Assembly: GCF_040537815.1 (NCBI RefSeq)
Contig: NZ_JBEWSZ010000014.1
Coordinates: 10,574-74,573, forward strand
Reading direction: 5' to 3'
Source of the DNA: Mesorhizobium shangrilense
GTDB lineage: Bacteria > Pseudomonadota > Alphaproteobacteria > Rhizobiales > Rhizobiaceae
DNA: 64,000 nucleotides
The position numbers and the translations under genes are program-made. Under the pieces are notes generated by a model. It made no database searches. It saw only the letters and a program-made list of their open reading frames with translations, and was not told where the DNA came from. Below are positions 53,265 to 62,720 of this stretch, in pieces. Position 1 is the first letter of the stretch. Each line of letters begins with the position of its first letter.

Positions 53265-53997
53265 TTAAATCCTGAAGGGATTCGACAACCCTTGCGGGGG
53301 CGGCAGACCGAAATGGTCCCGCAGCGTTGCCCCGTCATAGTCGTGCCGGAAAAGTCCGCGCCTGCGCAAGATCGGCACCACCTCCTCGGCGAATACGTCG
53401 AACCCGCCCTGCAGATAGGGCGGCATGACATTGAAGCCGTCCGCGGCACCGTTGTCGAACCATTCCTGGATGTTGTCGGCAATCTGTTCAGGCGTCCCGG
53501 CCTGGACCCAATGTCCGCGTGCCCCGGCGAGGCGGTGGAGCAACTGGCGGATGGTTGGATTCTCGCGCTCGATGATGTCGAGTACGACGTGGAAGCGGCT
53601 GCTCGCACCGCGCTCGCCCTCGACGCTGATAAGCTCTCGCGGAAATGGCCCGTCCAGGTCGTAGCTGGAAAGGTCGGCGTCGACGATGCGGCGTAGCTGA
53701 TCGAGAGAATATTCCGGCTGCGTCAGCTCATTGAATTCGTCATGCAGTGCGCGGGCTTCAGCCTCGGTGGAACCGATGAAGGGACTGATGCCGGGCAAGA
53801 CCTTGACGTGGTCAGGGTTGCGGCCAACCGACTTCACGCGCGCTTTGATGTCGGCATAAAATTCCTGCGCGTTGCCGAGTGTCTGATGTGCCGTAAATAT
53901 CGCCTCGGCATAGCGGCTTGCGAATGACCGCCCGTGATCACCTAGGGCGAATTGGGGCCGGCTTCTCGGTGCCGTCGGGATTTTTGAAACAAAATTA
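53265..53997 (-). pseudogene. Luciferase-like monooxygenase (NtaA/SnaA type), 5'-truncated
   Basis: The minus frame reads IPTAPRSRPQFALGDHGRSF, then ASRYAEAIFTAHQTLGNAQE, and continues to HWVQAGTPEQIADNIQEWFD and GADGFNVMPPYLQGG-type blocks. These are the C-terminal 240 residues of a flavin-dependent two-component monooxygenase of the NtaA/DszA/SnaA class. About 200 N-terminal residues, including the flavin-binding start, are missing beyond 54000. The longest start-containing frame (53265-53837) is only the tail. Such enzymes oxidise chelators, sulfur compounds or alkanes. Confidence 0.8.
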
Positions 53998-54151
53998 CCA
54001 TTGAGCCATACTAGAATTTGTGTCCGTAATAGGTCAATAGGGCGACATTGAACTATGTCAATCCTCTTACGGGGGAGCGGATCGTGATCGCCTGTCGCTC
54101 TGTATTCATTGTCATGTTGACCATAAGAACAGCTCTAAGAGGAGATATCCC

Positions 54152-55337
54152 ATGGTTGAACAACGGACCGTCGCCGTCATTGGCGGGGGCGTAATCGGCG
54201 TGAGTTGCGCGCTCATGCTGGCGCGCGAAGGACACCGTGTCACCGTGCTCGAGGAGGGTCGCATCGGCCATGGGTGCTCTTGGGGTAATGGCGCCCAATA
54301 CAATGCGGGATCGTCTTTCCCCATGGCTCATCCGGGTGTCATGTGGCGTGCGCTTCGCTGGCTCGCCGACACGAATGGCCCGGTGCGCCTCGCCCCGCGT
54401 GAGCTACACCGCACCCTCCCATGGCTCGTCCGGTTCCTGCTAACCGGCCGCCGGGACGCCTGGGAGGCGGCCTATGTGGCGTTGCATGCTCTCCACGCCC
54501 CCTGTGCGGAGCTTTATCGTGACATGCTAGGCGACACTGAGTGGAAACGGGTGTTCAAGCCGAACGGCGCCCTGCATGTCTGGCGCGATGTTTCACCTGG
54601 CGCACTCGACGGGCTTGTGGACAGGTTGCGGGGAGCGTATGGCGTGGCCTTCGAGAGACTCAATGCCGAGGAGCTGCGCGAGTTAGAGCCCGGCTTGTCC
54701 CGTGACTACCAGCGCGGAATTTTCTTTCCTGGCGGCGGTCATGTGATCTCACCGCTAGTGCTGGTGGAGAGCCTAATGGGGCGGGCGGCCGCATTGGACG
54801 TGGCTATTCGCACGGCACGGGTCTTGGCTATCGAGCCCGGCGTCGACGGGGTGACGCTGCAGACAAACACGGGGCCTCACCGCTGCGACATCGTGGTCAT
54901 TGCAGCAGGCATCGCCAGCCGGGGCCTGGCCCGCTCCCTCGGAATTTCTCTGTCGCCGGCCAGCGAGCGTGGCTACCACGTTACTGTACCAGGCATTTCC
55001 AGCGTCATCAGCCGCCCCGTGACAGACGCCGCATCGGCCTTTGTCGCCACGCCTCTGGAGGAAGGGCTTCGCATCGTGGGCATCGCGGAGTTCGATGCAC
55101 CCGACGCGCCGCCTGATCCTGCGAATAGGCGAGGTGAGCCACTGGATGGGCGTAAGACCGTCAACAACGGACAGCCTGCCGATCATCGGTCCCCATCCCG
55201 ATCATGCCACCATTCTGTTCGCCACTGGGCATGGCCACATGGGAATCAGCGGCGCCCCCACGACGGCGGCGATCGTCAGCGACCTCGTCGCGGGCCGCAG
55301 GCCCCGGCGCCCGTGCGCTCCTTACCGCGTGCGTTAG
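54152..55337 (+). pseudogene. DadA-like D-amino acid/hydroxyproline FAD oxidoreductase, frameshifted
   Basis: A DAO-fold oxidase with ribosome site AAGAGGAGATATCCC, FAD motif VAVIGGGVIGVSCALMLARE at the start, and the typical SWGNGAQYNAGSSFPMAHPG block near residue 43. After about nucleotide 55125 the reading frame shifts: the correct tail (EVSHWMGVRPSTTDSLPIIG, then ATILFATGHGHMGISGAP) is in the next frame, and about 15-20 residues normally found before WMG are absent. The plain frame would give a 397-residue protein with a nonsense tail. Probably inactive unless the shift is a sequencing error. Two further decayed copies of its C-terminus lie at 61465 and 62835. Confidence 0.8.
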
Positions 55338-55359
55338 GGCCATAGCCTTAGGTGCAAAT

Positions 55360-55432
55360 ATTATCTTGCGCCATGCCTCAAGAATGATACAGTGCATTCA
55401 ACAAAATGACATAATCCAATGGGAACGGAAGA
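55360..55432 (+). repeat. Leader repeat copy 1 (before the PotA-like gene)
   Basis: TTATCTTGCGCCATGCCTCA, AGAATGATACAGTGCATTCA and the following ~25 bases align with 62988-63052, upstream of the binding protein at 63066, at roughly 70 percent identity by eye. Both copies follow a dadA C-terminus. It is probably a duplicated promoter/leader with a shared regulator site. Confidence 0.55.
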
Positions 55433-55440
55433 TACCTCAA

Positions 55441-56637
55441 ATGGATCGTCGGCAAGGTCTCGAGAAGCCGCAAGGTAGCGATAGTCTACCGGTCGGCGAT
55501 GCCCCATTAGCGGCACAAGCGCCCGGATCAGTGAAACAGATTGGCGCGAACGCTGCCTTTGTGAAGTTTTCCGGGATTCAGAAGACCTATGACGGCGAAA
55601 CCCTGGTTGTTAGAGATCTGAACCTTGACATAGCCCGGGGTGAGTTTTTGACCATGCTGGGGCCTTCTGGATCCGGCAAGACGACGACCCTCATGATGCT
55701 CGCCGGCTTCGAAGTGCCCACCCAGGGCTCTATTCTTCTGGAGGGGCGTGCTATCGACGGCATGCCGCCCCACAAGCGCGACATCGGCATGGTCTTTCAA
55801 AACTACGCGCTCTTTCCGCATATGACGGTGGAGGAAAACCTTGCTTTCCCGCTTAAGGTCCGCAAGCTAGGCAGGGCCGAGATTGAAGTTAGGATCACAC
55901 GCGCGCTCGACATGGTCCGGCTCGGAGTCCAAAGTAAGCGCCGACCTGGTCAGCTTTCCGGCGGACAACAGCAGCGCGTAGCGCTCGCTCGCGCGCTCGT
56001 TTTCGAACCCAAGCTCGTGCTCATGGATGAGCCGCTCGGCGCACTTGATAAACAGCTGCGCGAGGAAATGCAGCTCGAGATCAAGCACATCCACGAGAAT
56101 CTCGACATCACCGTGGTGTATGTGACGCATGACCAGAGCGAAGCGCTGACTATGTCGGACCGTATCGCTGTGTTCAACGACGGCGTCGTCCAGCAACTCG
56201 CTGCGCCCGCCGAACTTTACGAACGGCCGCAGAACCCCTTCGTCGCTCAGTTCATCGGCGAAAACAATAGACTGCAAGGAAGAGTGATCGCTCTAAATAG
56301 TACAACTTGCACTGTGGAGATTCCAGGGGTGGGCAACGTGCAGGCGCTGGCGGTCAACGTCGGTTTGGTTGGTCAAACGGCCCTTTTGTCCTTGCGGCCG
56401 GAGCGCGTGAAACTGAATCCAACGCCCGGATCTCTGCCCAATGTCTTCAGCGCGCGGGTCGCCGAGGTGATCTACCTGGGCGACCATGTTCGTGTCCGGA
56501 TGTCAGTCTGTGGCCGCGATGACTTTGTCGTCAAGCTATCGAATTCCGAGGGCGTGGCTCACGTCGAGCCCGATGCGGCAATGACCGTGGGATGGAGAAC
56601 TGAGGATTGTCGGGCGCTGTGCGCTTCAGACAATTGA
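55441..56637 (+). CDS. ABC transporter ATP-binding protein, PotA type
   Basis: 398 residues. A 55-residue N-terminal extension precedes the ATPase: Walker A GPSGSGKTT near 77, VFQNYALFPHMTVEENLAFP near 120, signature LSGGQQQR near 178, Walker B LVLMDEPLGALD near 198, and VYVTHDQSEALTMSDR near 228. A C-terminal TOBE domain follows. The ATG at 55441 is preceded by GGAAG; the frame is open well upstream but runs through the dadA tail. It powers the spermidine/putrescine-type importer formed with the next three genes. Confidence 0.92.
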   Translation: MDRRQGLEKPQGSDSLPVGDAPLAAQAPGSVKQIGANAAFVKFSGIQKTYDGETLVVRDLNLDIARGEFLTMLGPSGSGKTTTLMMLAGFEVPTQGSILLEGRAIDGMPPHKRDIGMVFQNYALFPHMTVEENLAFPLKVRKLGRAEIEVRITRALDMVRLGVQSKRRPGQLSGGQQQRVALARALVFEPKLVLMDEPLGALDKQLREEMQLEIKHIHENLDITVVYVTHDQSEALTMSDRIAVFNDGVVQQLAAPAELYERPQNPFVAQFIGENNRLQGRVIALNSTTCTVEIPGVGNVQALAVNVGLVGQTALLSLRPERVKLNPTPGSLPNVFSARVAEVIYLGDHVRVRMSVCGRDDFVVKLSNSEGVAHVEPDAAMTVGWRTEDCRALCASDN

Positions 56638-56721
56638 CCTGAGGCGCCGCCGATAGCGCGGAGACGCGTGTTTGACAGCGTCGTTCCATAATGGGACGGC
56701 ATTACAGGGAGGAGTAATACA

Positions 56722-57777
56722 ATGAGAACATGTTCAATGATTGCCCGCGCCTTAGGCGTGACCGGCTTGGCGGTGAGCGCTTTGTTGCCTGTGGAGATCG
56801 CCTATGCAGCCGATCAGCTGACTATCGTCTCGTGGGGCGGAGCCTTCCAGACAAATCAGCACAAGGCCTACTTCGAGCCCTTCTCGGCTGCGACGGGGAT
56901 TAAGGTCACAGAAGCCGAGTGGAGTGGCGAGACTGCCAAGATTCGCGCCATGGTAGAGACCAAAACCGTGAGCTGGGACGTAGTCGACGGCGGTTACGGC
57001 ATAGGCGCAATGTGCGCCGCCGGAATAATTGAGACGATCGACTGGAAGAAGCTAGGCCTCGATCCCGCCAAGTTCAAGGGCAGGCATGAATGCGGGGTTC
57101 CCACGTCAGCCGCAGCAAACGTCATCGCCTATGACAAGGATAGGCTGGCGGACGGCCCGAAGACCATCGCCGACCTGTTCGACCTGAAGAAATTCCCCGG
57201 CAAGCGCGGACTGAACCGAAGCCCGCAAGTTAATCTCGAATGGGCGCTGATTGCTGACGGGGTGGCTATCAACGACGTGTACAAGGTGCTCGGCACGCCC
57301 GAGGGCGTCGATCGCGCGTTCAAAAAGCTCGACACGATCAAGAAGGACATCGTCTGGTGGACGACAGGAGCTCAGCCACCGCAGCTTTTGGCCGACGGTC
57401 AGGTTGTAATGAGCTCAGCCTGGAACGGACGCATCTACGATGCCGTGAAGAACTCTGGCAAACATTTCGAGATTGTGTGGGACACGTCGCTGCTTAGCTG
57501 GGACTACTGGATGATTCCGAAGGGCACTCCACGGCTGGACGATGCCTACAAGTTCATCGCTTTCGCCAGTGAGCCGCAGGCGCAAGCCAACATGGCGCGT
57601 TTGGTCCCCTACGCTCCCGGCAACCAGGATGCGACCGCACTTGTTGATCCGGAGACCCTGTCGAACCTCCCGTCTGCGCCCGATCATATGAAAAACTCTT
57701 TGGACATCGATCTCGCCTTCTGGGGTGACAACTTCGACCAGCTCGATCAGCGCTTCACTGCATGGGTATCGAAGTAG
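56722..57777 (+). CDS. ABC transporter substrate-binding protein, PotD/SBP_bac_8 type
   Basis: 351 residues with a Sec signal peptide (hydrophobic run then EIAYAAD) and an excellent ribosome site (AGGGAGGAGTAAT). Periplasmic-binding features are LTIVSWGGAFQTNQHKAYFE near residue 32 and AWNGRIYDAVKNSGKHFEIV near 233. The family takes up polyamines and related compounds; with a DadA-like oxidase beside it and a proline-racemase-family gene further on, a D-amino acid or hydroxyproline-like ligand is a reasonable alternative. A strong hairpin follows it. Confidence 0.93.
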   Translation: MRTCSMIARALGVTGLAVSALLPVEIAYAADQLTIVSWGGAFQTNQHKAYFEPFSAATGIKVTEAEWSGETAKIRAMVETKTVSWDVVDGGYGIGAMCAAGIIETIDWKKLGLDPAKFKGRHECGVPTSAAANVIAYDKDRLADGPKTIADLFDLKKFPGKRGLNRSPQVNLEWALIADGVAINDVYKVLGTPEGVDRAFKKLDTIKKDIVWWTTGAQPPQLLADGQVVMSSAWNGRIYDAVKNSGKHFEIVWDTSLLSWDYWMIPKGTPRLDDAYKFIAFASEPQAQANMARLVPYAPGNQDATALVDPETLSNLPSAPDHMKNSLDIDLAFWGDNFDQLDQRFTAWVSK

Positions 57778-57791
57778 GCCAGACAAAGGTC

Positions 57792-57820
57792 GGCGGCGAG
57801 GTTTTGATTGCCTCGCCGCC
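57792..57820 (+). terminator. Strong intra-operon hairpin after the binding-protein gene
   Basis: GGCGGCGAGG (57792-57801) and CCTCGCCGCC (57811-57820) form a perfect ten-base-pair stem around a nine-base loop, 15 bases after the binding-protein stop. There is no T run. Such stems commonly raise the level of the binding protein over the permeases by protecting its mRNA or causing partial termination. Confidence 0.65.
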
Positions 57821-57855
57821 TGTACGGGCGATCTGAGAGGTTGAGAGAAGAGTCG

Positions 57856-59115
57856 ATGGCGACAATGGCCACAACTGCGGTCCAAATCCCTGGCAGCAGC
57901 GACGGCGTCCCGTTGCGGATCAAGTTGCAGCGAGTCGAACGCCGGCGCAAGTTGAGGGCGTTCGCCCTCGTCCTACCGCTCCTCCTATTCGTTTTCATCA
58001 CCTTTGTCATGCCGATCGGCCGGATGATGTTCGATGCGATCCATGATGATACGTTGCTGGTGCTGATGCCAAGAACGACGGTAGCGCTGAGCGTTTGGGA
58101 CGGCAAGGACCTACCCGACGAGCGCGTTTATGCCGCACTCGCCGGAGACCTCAAGCAGGCATGGGCGCAGAAGACCGCGGGCAAGATCGGCGAGCGGATG
58201 AACTACGAGCTGGCTGGTACTGCCAGCCAAGTGAAGTCGAGCGCTCGAAATGCGAGTACGCTTTCCGCCGGCCCCTACAAGGCCGCAATGATTGAGATAA
58301 GTCCAATTTGGGGTCAGCACGAGGTCTGGAGCCTGCTGAAGCGCGGAAGGTCATCGTATACGGCCTTTTACCTACTACGTTCAGTCGATTTCCAATATGG
58401 CTCCGACAGTCAGATCGTCGCCTCGCCGCCTGAGAACGCAATCTTCCGCGACATCTTTCTGCGCACGCTTGGCATCAGCATCGGCGTGACCGCAGCGACT
58501 CTCCTTCTAGGCTTTCCGCTCGCCTATGTGCTTGCGATATTGCCCCCCAGGACCAGCAACTTGCTGATGATGGGTATCTTGATGTCGTTTTTTACGTCGG
58601 TTCTGGTGCGAACCACCGCCTGGGTCGTGCTTCTGCAGGATCACGGCGTAATAAACGAGACATTGATGACGCTGCATATATTATCGCAGCCTGCGGAACT
58701 TATCTTCAACCGGTTCGGCACCGTCTTGGCCATGACCCATATCCAGCTGCCGTTCACACTGTTGCCTATCTACAGCGTGATGAAGTCGATCTCGCCCAAC
58801 CACGTCCGGGCCGCCCGCTCGCTTGGCGCCGGCCCATTCTACGCCTTTTGGAAGGTCTACTTCCCGCAGACTCTGCCAGGAATCGCAGCCGGCTGCCTGC
58901 TGACCTTCATTCTGTGCTTGGGCTACTATATCACACCCGCGCTCGTGGGGGGGCCGGGTGACATGATGGTCAGCAACTTCGTTGCCACTTACACCAACGA
59001 GCAGCTCAATTGGGGCATGGCATCCGCCCTTGGTGCCATCCTGCTCACCGCGACGCTGCTGCTTTACTTTGTCTTCAACAAGCTGGTCGGCGTCGACCGG
59101 ATCAAGATGGGATAA
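57856..59115 (+). CDS. ABC transporter permease, PotB type with large N-terminal insertion
   Basis: 419 residues. One transmembrane helix (FALVLPLLLFVFITFVMPIG) is followed by about 150 mostly polar residues predicted outside the membrane, then the usual permease core (FLRTLGISIGVTAATLLLGF to the end) with the coupling loop VRAARSLGAGPFYAFWKVYF near 320. Typical PotB is about 285 residues, so the insertion between helices 1 and 2 is notable. ATG at 57856 with GAGAGAAGAG upstream. Six bases separate it from the PotC-type gene. Confidence 0.9.
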   Translation: MATMATTAVQIPGSSDGVPLRIKLQRVERRRKLRAFALVLPLLLFVFITFVMPIGRMMFDAIHDDTLLVLMPRTTVALSVWDGKDLPDERVYAALAGDLKQAWAQKTAGKIGERMNYELAGTASQVKSSARNASTLSAGPYKAAMIEISPIWGQHEVWSLLKRGRSSYTAFYLLRSVDFQYGSDSQIVASPPENAIFRDIFLRTLGISIGVTAATLLLGFPLAYVLAILPPRTSNLLMMGILMSFFTSVLVRTTAWVVLLQDHGVINETLMTLHILSQPAELIFNRFGTVLAMTHIQLPFTLLPIYSVMKSISPNHVRAARSLGAGPFYAFWKVYFPQTLPGIAAGCLLTFILCLGYYITPALVGGPGDMMVSNFVATYTNEQLNWGMASALGAILLTATLLLYFVFNKLVGVDRIKMG

Positions 59116-59120
59116 GACCC

Positions 59121-59945
59121 ATGGCCGCTTCCGCCTATGCCTCTCCGATTGAGAAGGGCTGGTACTATCTGCATCGGCTGATCTGCGGAGCCGTGCTGCT
59201 GTTTCTGATCACACCGATCCTCGTGGTCATCCCACTCTCGTTCAATTCCGTTCCCTTCTTCACGTTTCCGATGCCTGGTCTGTCGCTGCGGTGGTATGAG
59301 GAGATCTTCATGACCGAGCGCTGGCAGGGAGGGCTGCGCAACTCACTCTTCGTCGGCCTGTCGGTCACCCTGCTGGCCACCGTTCTCGGCACGCTTGCGG
59401 CGCTCGGGCTTAGCCGGCCGAACTTTCCTTGGCGCACGGCCGTAATGAGTGTGCTGATCTCGCCCATCATCGTCCCGATCGTAATCACCGCCGTGGGCAC
59501 GTATTTCTTCTATGCTGATATCGGGCTGCTCAACACCTATACCGGGCTGATCCTGGCGCACACCACGCTAGCCACACCGGTGGTCGTCATTACCGTGACC
59601 GCAACCCTGGCGGGTTACGATCACTCGCTGACCCGCGCAGCCGCCAGCCTCGGCGCGTCGCCAATCACCGCCTTCTTCAAGGTCACGCTGCCGCTCATAC
59701 TTCCAGGCATGATTTCCGGTTCGCTCTTTGCGTTCCTTACCTCCTTCGACGAGGTGGTGGTCGCCCTGTTCCTCGCAGGCCCGGAACAGACCACGTTGCC
59801 GAAGGTCATGTTTTCCGGAATCCGCGAGCAGATCAGTCCCAGCATTACTGCTGCCGCCACCGTGCTGATCCTTTTCGCCGTGACTGTGCTGACCACCGCC
59901 GAGTTGCTGAGGCGGCGTTCGGAACGCCTGCGCGGTATTCGCTGA
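59121..59945 (+). CDS. ABC transporter permease, PotC type
   Basis: 274 residues with six hydrophobic helices; SFNSVPFFTFPMPGLSLRWY near residue 36 is the PotC-type start, and the coupling loop reads TRAAASLGASPITAFFKVTL near 175. ATG at 59121, just after the PotB stop. Second membrane subunit of the importer. An imperfect terminator-like stem (GGCGGC 60023-60028 with GCCGCC 60034-60039) lies 80 bases beyond its stop. Confidence 0.93.
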   Translation: MAASAYASPIEKGWYYLHRLICGAVLLFLITPILVVIPLSFNSVPFFTFPMPGLSLRWYEEIFMTERWQGGLRNSLFVGLSVTLLATVLGTLAALGLSRPNFPWRTAVMSVLISPIIVPIVITAVGTYFFYADIGLLNTYTGLILAHTTLATPVVVITVTATLAGYDHSLTRAAASLGASPITAFFKVTLPLILPGMISGSLFAFLTSFDEVVVALFLAGPEQTTLPKVMFSGIREQISPSITAAATVLILFAVTVLTTAELLRRRSERLRGIR

Positions 59946-60101
59946 CGGAGCATCCTCTTTTCGCCCCAAATCGACATTCATGGGCGATCTTCGGAACACT
60001 GCGGTCTTCGCTTCGCAAAACCGGCGGCGATTAGCCGCCGCAGCAAGTGGAAAGGCTTGAACCGGATGCATTTCCCAAAACCCGGAAGAGAAAGGATTGC
60101 G

Positions 60102-61334
60102 ATGGGGACGCTGGAATTTAACGGGCAGCACTATCCCGACGGCCGCGCGTCTGATCCCGGCGAGCTCGGCTGGATGCGCGGTGCCCCACCGCCTGAGGAT
60201 AAACGCATCGCGTTCGAGAGCGGCAACTACCGCGATTTCCCGCAAATCCGCTGGTCGTTTTCGCACATGCGCGAACTCATGCCCACGCTCAACGTGTGGC
60301 GGGGGCGTGGCGCGCCTTCGCAGTTTGAACGCAGTGACATGTCCGCCGAGATCGACGCGCTCACCTTTGCGGACATGGGCGGTCGCATTAGACGCTTCGA
60401 AGACGCGCTGTTTGACACCTACGCTGACGGCGTAGTGGTGCTGCACCGTGGAAGAATAGTATACGAGCGCTACTTCGGCGCGCTCCAACCTCACCTGCCA
60501 CACGAGTGCCAATCGTGCACAAAATCGTACACCGGCACGCTCGCGGCGGTACTCTTACACGAAGGCGTGCTCGACGAGTCGAGGCTTATATCACACTACT
60601 TGCCTGAATTGCGGGGGACGGCTTGGGAGGATGCCACGCTGCGCCAAGTGATGGATATGCAGACAGGATTGGCGTTTAGGGAAGATTATGTCGACGAGAG
60701 CTCCGACATATGGGCGTATAGACGGGCCTTCGGGCGACTGCCCCGGCCGTCCGGCTACGACGGACCGCGGAATTCGTGCGACTATCTGCGCACAGTGCGC
60801 AAGCAAGGCATGCATGGTGAGTTCGCCTACCAAAGCTTGAACACCCAGGTGTTGGCTTGGGTTATGATGCGCGCGACCGGCCGCTCGTTCGTGCAGCTGC
60901 TGCAAGAACGACTATGGGCGCCGCTCGGTTGTGAGGAGGACGGCTACGTCGAGGTTGACCCCGCCGGCATGCCTACGGCCGAGGGCGGCTTGAGCGCCAC
61001 CCTGCGGGACTTCGCGCGGTTTGGGGAGATGATGCGATGCCAAGGCGAATGGCATGGAAAGCAGATCGTTCCCGAGTCTGTAGTGCGCGATGTGCAACAA
61101 GGGGGCCGTCCAGCCAAGCTCGAGTCAGGCTACTCCTATCGCAGCCAGTGGTGGGTTTCTCACAACGAATTGAGCTCATTCGAAGCAAGGGGCATCCACG
61201 GCCAGCGACTTTATGTTGCGCCGAAAGCAGAGATGGTGGTTGCACTTTTTGCGTCACACCCCATTGCGGATGGCGCCGGCGACTCGATCACCATGCCACA
61301 GTTACTGGCATTAGGGAGGGTGCTGAGCGCATAG
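60102..61334 (+). CDS. Serine hydrolase, beta-lactamase / 6-aminohexanoate-dimer hydrolase (NylB) family
   Basis: 410 residues of the beta-lactamase-like serine hydrolase fold without signal peptide. The nucleophile motif S-x-x-K is SCTK (about residues 144-147), a Tyr-x-x motif follows in FAYQSLNTQV near 247, and the C-terminal GIHGQRLYVAPKAEMVVALF block near 368 corresponds to the HxG region. NylB-type enzymes hydrolyse amide or ester bonds of linear oligomers. The ATG at 60102 has GAAAGGA upstream; the frame opens at a TTG at 60057. It closes the Pot-type operon, so it may cut the imported compound. Confidence 0.87.
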   Translation: MGTLEFNGQHYPDGRASDPGELGWMRGAPPPEDKRIAFESGNYRDFPQIRWSFSHMRELMPTLNVWRGRGAPSQFERSDMSAEIDALTFADMGGRIRRFEDALFDTYADGVVVLHRGRIVYERYFGALQPHLPHECQSCTKSYTGTLAAVLLHEGVLDESRLISHYLPELRGTAWEDATLRQVMDMQTGLAFREDYVDESSDIWAYRRAFGRLPRPSGYDGPRNSCDYLRTVRKQGMHGEFAYQSLNTQVLAWVMMRATGRSFVQLLQERLWAPLGCEEDGYVEVDPAGMPTAEGGLSATLRDFARFGEMMRCQGEWHGKQIVPESVVRDVQQGGRPAKLESGYSYRSQWWVSHNELSSFEARGIHGQRLYVAPKAEMVVALFASHPIADGAGDSITMPQLLALGRVLSA

Positions 61335-61464
61335 CAGGTATGACGTGCGCTATAGGACCATCAGACCTGCCTCACACATGCTTGGACAAGCGCGGCCAGC
61401 AAGGTTCTAGACTGGCAGTTGTCAATCTCATCGTAACGGGGCGGTAGATCGAGGGTCAGAGGTC

Positions 61465-61660
61465 CTACCTTCAGCGTTGGATAGGCGTTCGGCCTCAATG
61501 CCGGACAGCCTGCCAAGCACCGATCTCGGTCCAATCATACTGCATCGCCTGGTCGTCGCGAAAAAAGGTAAGCGGCGCCGTGTGACCGCTTTCTCATCTG
61601 AGTCTGGTCACGGGCACGTCCCGGCGCGCCAGCGCTCCTTTTCGCGTGCGTTAGGCCTAT
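61465..61660 (+). pseudogene. dadA relic A (C-terminal scrap)
   Basis: TGGATAGGCGTTCGGCC reads W-I-G-V-R-P, then after a shift SMPDSLPSTDLGP, matching the WMGVRPSTTDSLPIIG block of the oxidase at 54152. Further on, the non-coding tail GCTCCTTTTCGCGTGCGTTA is nearly the same as that at the end of the first dadA (55316-55336). The two dadA-derived parts enclose unrelated, scrambled sequence. Confidence 0.65.
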
Positions 61661-61682
61661 CCCCAAAAGTTCCTGGTTAGCG

Positions 61683-61982
61683 TTGCTGGTCCGCGCGAAA
61701 TACGATGGTAAGCCTGAGATGATTGCTGCGCACTCGTCACCGGTTATGATCGATGTAGAGGGCTCTCAGTTCTTCGCGGCTGCCGACGCGCTCACAATCC
61801 TGGAGCAGATCGAGGGTGCGCTGGCTTACGTCGACACGATAGCGACGCGCGCCGAAGCAAAACGATATAAAGAGATGCGCCTCGTGCTTCAATCGGCATA
61901 TCGACGCCTTCACGACCGAATGCATCAGATGGGATTTGACCACTCACACGCTGTTGGAACGCATCATTCGGAGCACAATTAG
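61683..61982 (+). pseudogene. cehA relic (last 100 codons of a CehA-like gene)
   Basis: LVRAKYDGKPEMIAAHSSPV, MIDVEGSQFFAAADALTILE and so on to the stop match the C-terminus of the CehA-family protein at 10173-12770 at about 85 percent identity. There is no upstream part and no ribosome site; it starts abruptly behind the dadA relic. A second, now lost, CehA paralogue once stood here. Confidence 0.88.
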
Positions 61983-62523
61983 TGGAAGCATACACCACCG
62001 GCTGCACAGGCTCTAAAGAGTAAGAGCCTTAGGTATGTCAATGGTGAGGTCAGGCCCGTATCTCCCGCTGCCACCACGCCTGCTCCAGAGGCCGCCTGCC
62101 GGGATGGCAAGAAAAGGATTATGATGTTTTCTTAAGGGTTCGAAATATGCAACCGCGTTTGCCGGTCGCCACAAGTATGCCATCGGTTCATGATGGCGAC
62201 CGCACTTCTGCATGCATCGGGCATCGCTATTGGCTTTCATTTAGAACAGGAAGTGTACCTGGAAATCGTGTGATGCCAAACTGAGGAAGGTCTGCCCCCA
62301 ACGACGGTAGCCATCGGACAACTTCTATGAGGAACCGTGCAATCTCATCCACGCCCGCTAGGTTACTTCAAACTAAGTGGCAAGGCGAGGCCGCTTTGAC
62401 GGTATAGTTATAAGGCAGAAGTGCATCGATATCGACGACGCTTTGCAAGGGGAACCCGCCGTTTAAAAAAGATCATGTTTGAGGATAGGAGGTGGTGCAA
62501 CATTAGGATCCTAGCCTTGATAC
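61983..62523. other. Gene-poor region between relics
   Basis: No gene seen on either strand; only short overlapping frames. It separates the cehA relic from the MFS relic. Confidence 0.45.
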
Positions 62524-62720
62524 TTTAGTGACGCTATCGCGACTTCGGGAACCAAGTATTCGTTCCATCTGGGTGGCTACACAAGGGCTCGTGCAGACTG
62601 TCGCTATCAGCTGGTTGATGGTGAAGATTTCAGCTTCCGATTTGATGATCGCCCTCCTATAGGCTTCATCGACGCTCCCCGCGTTCTTCCTAACGATCAT
62701 CGCGGGAGCTATCGTTGTCG
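62524..62720 (+). pseudogene. MFS transporter relic, second copy
   Basis: The plus strand reads RLREPSIRSIWVATQ, LVQTVAISWLMVKISASDLM, a stop, then ASTLPAFFLTIIAGAIVVD. It aligns with the MFS relic at 28890-29178 (minus) over the same N-terminal segment, with a small deletion and an in-frame stop. The rest of the transporter is missing. Confidence 0.78.
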
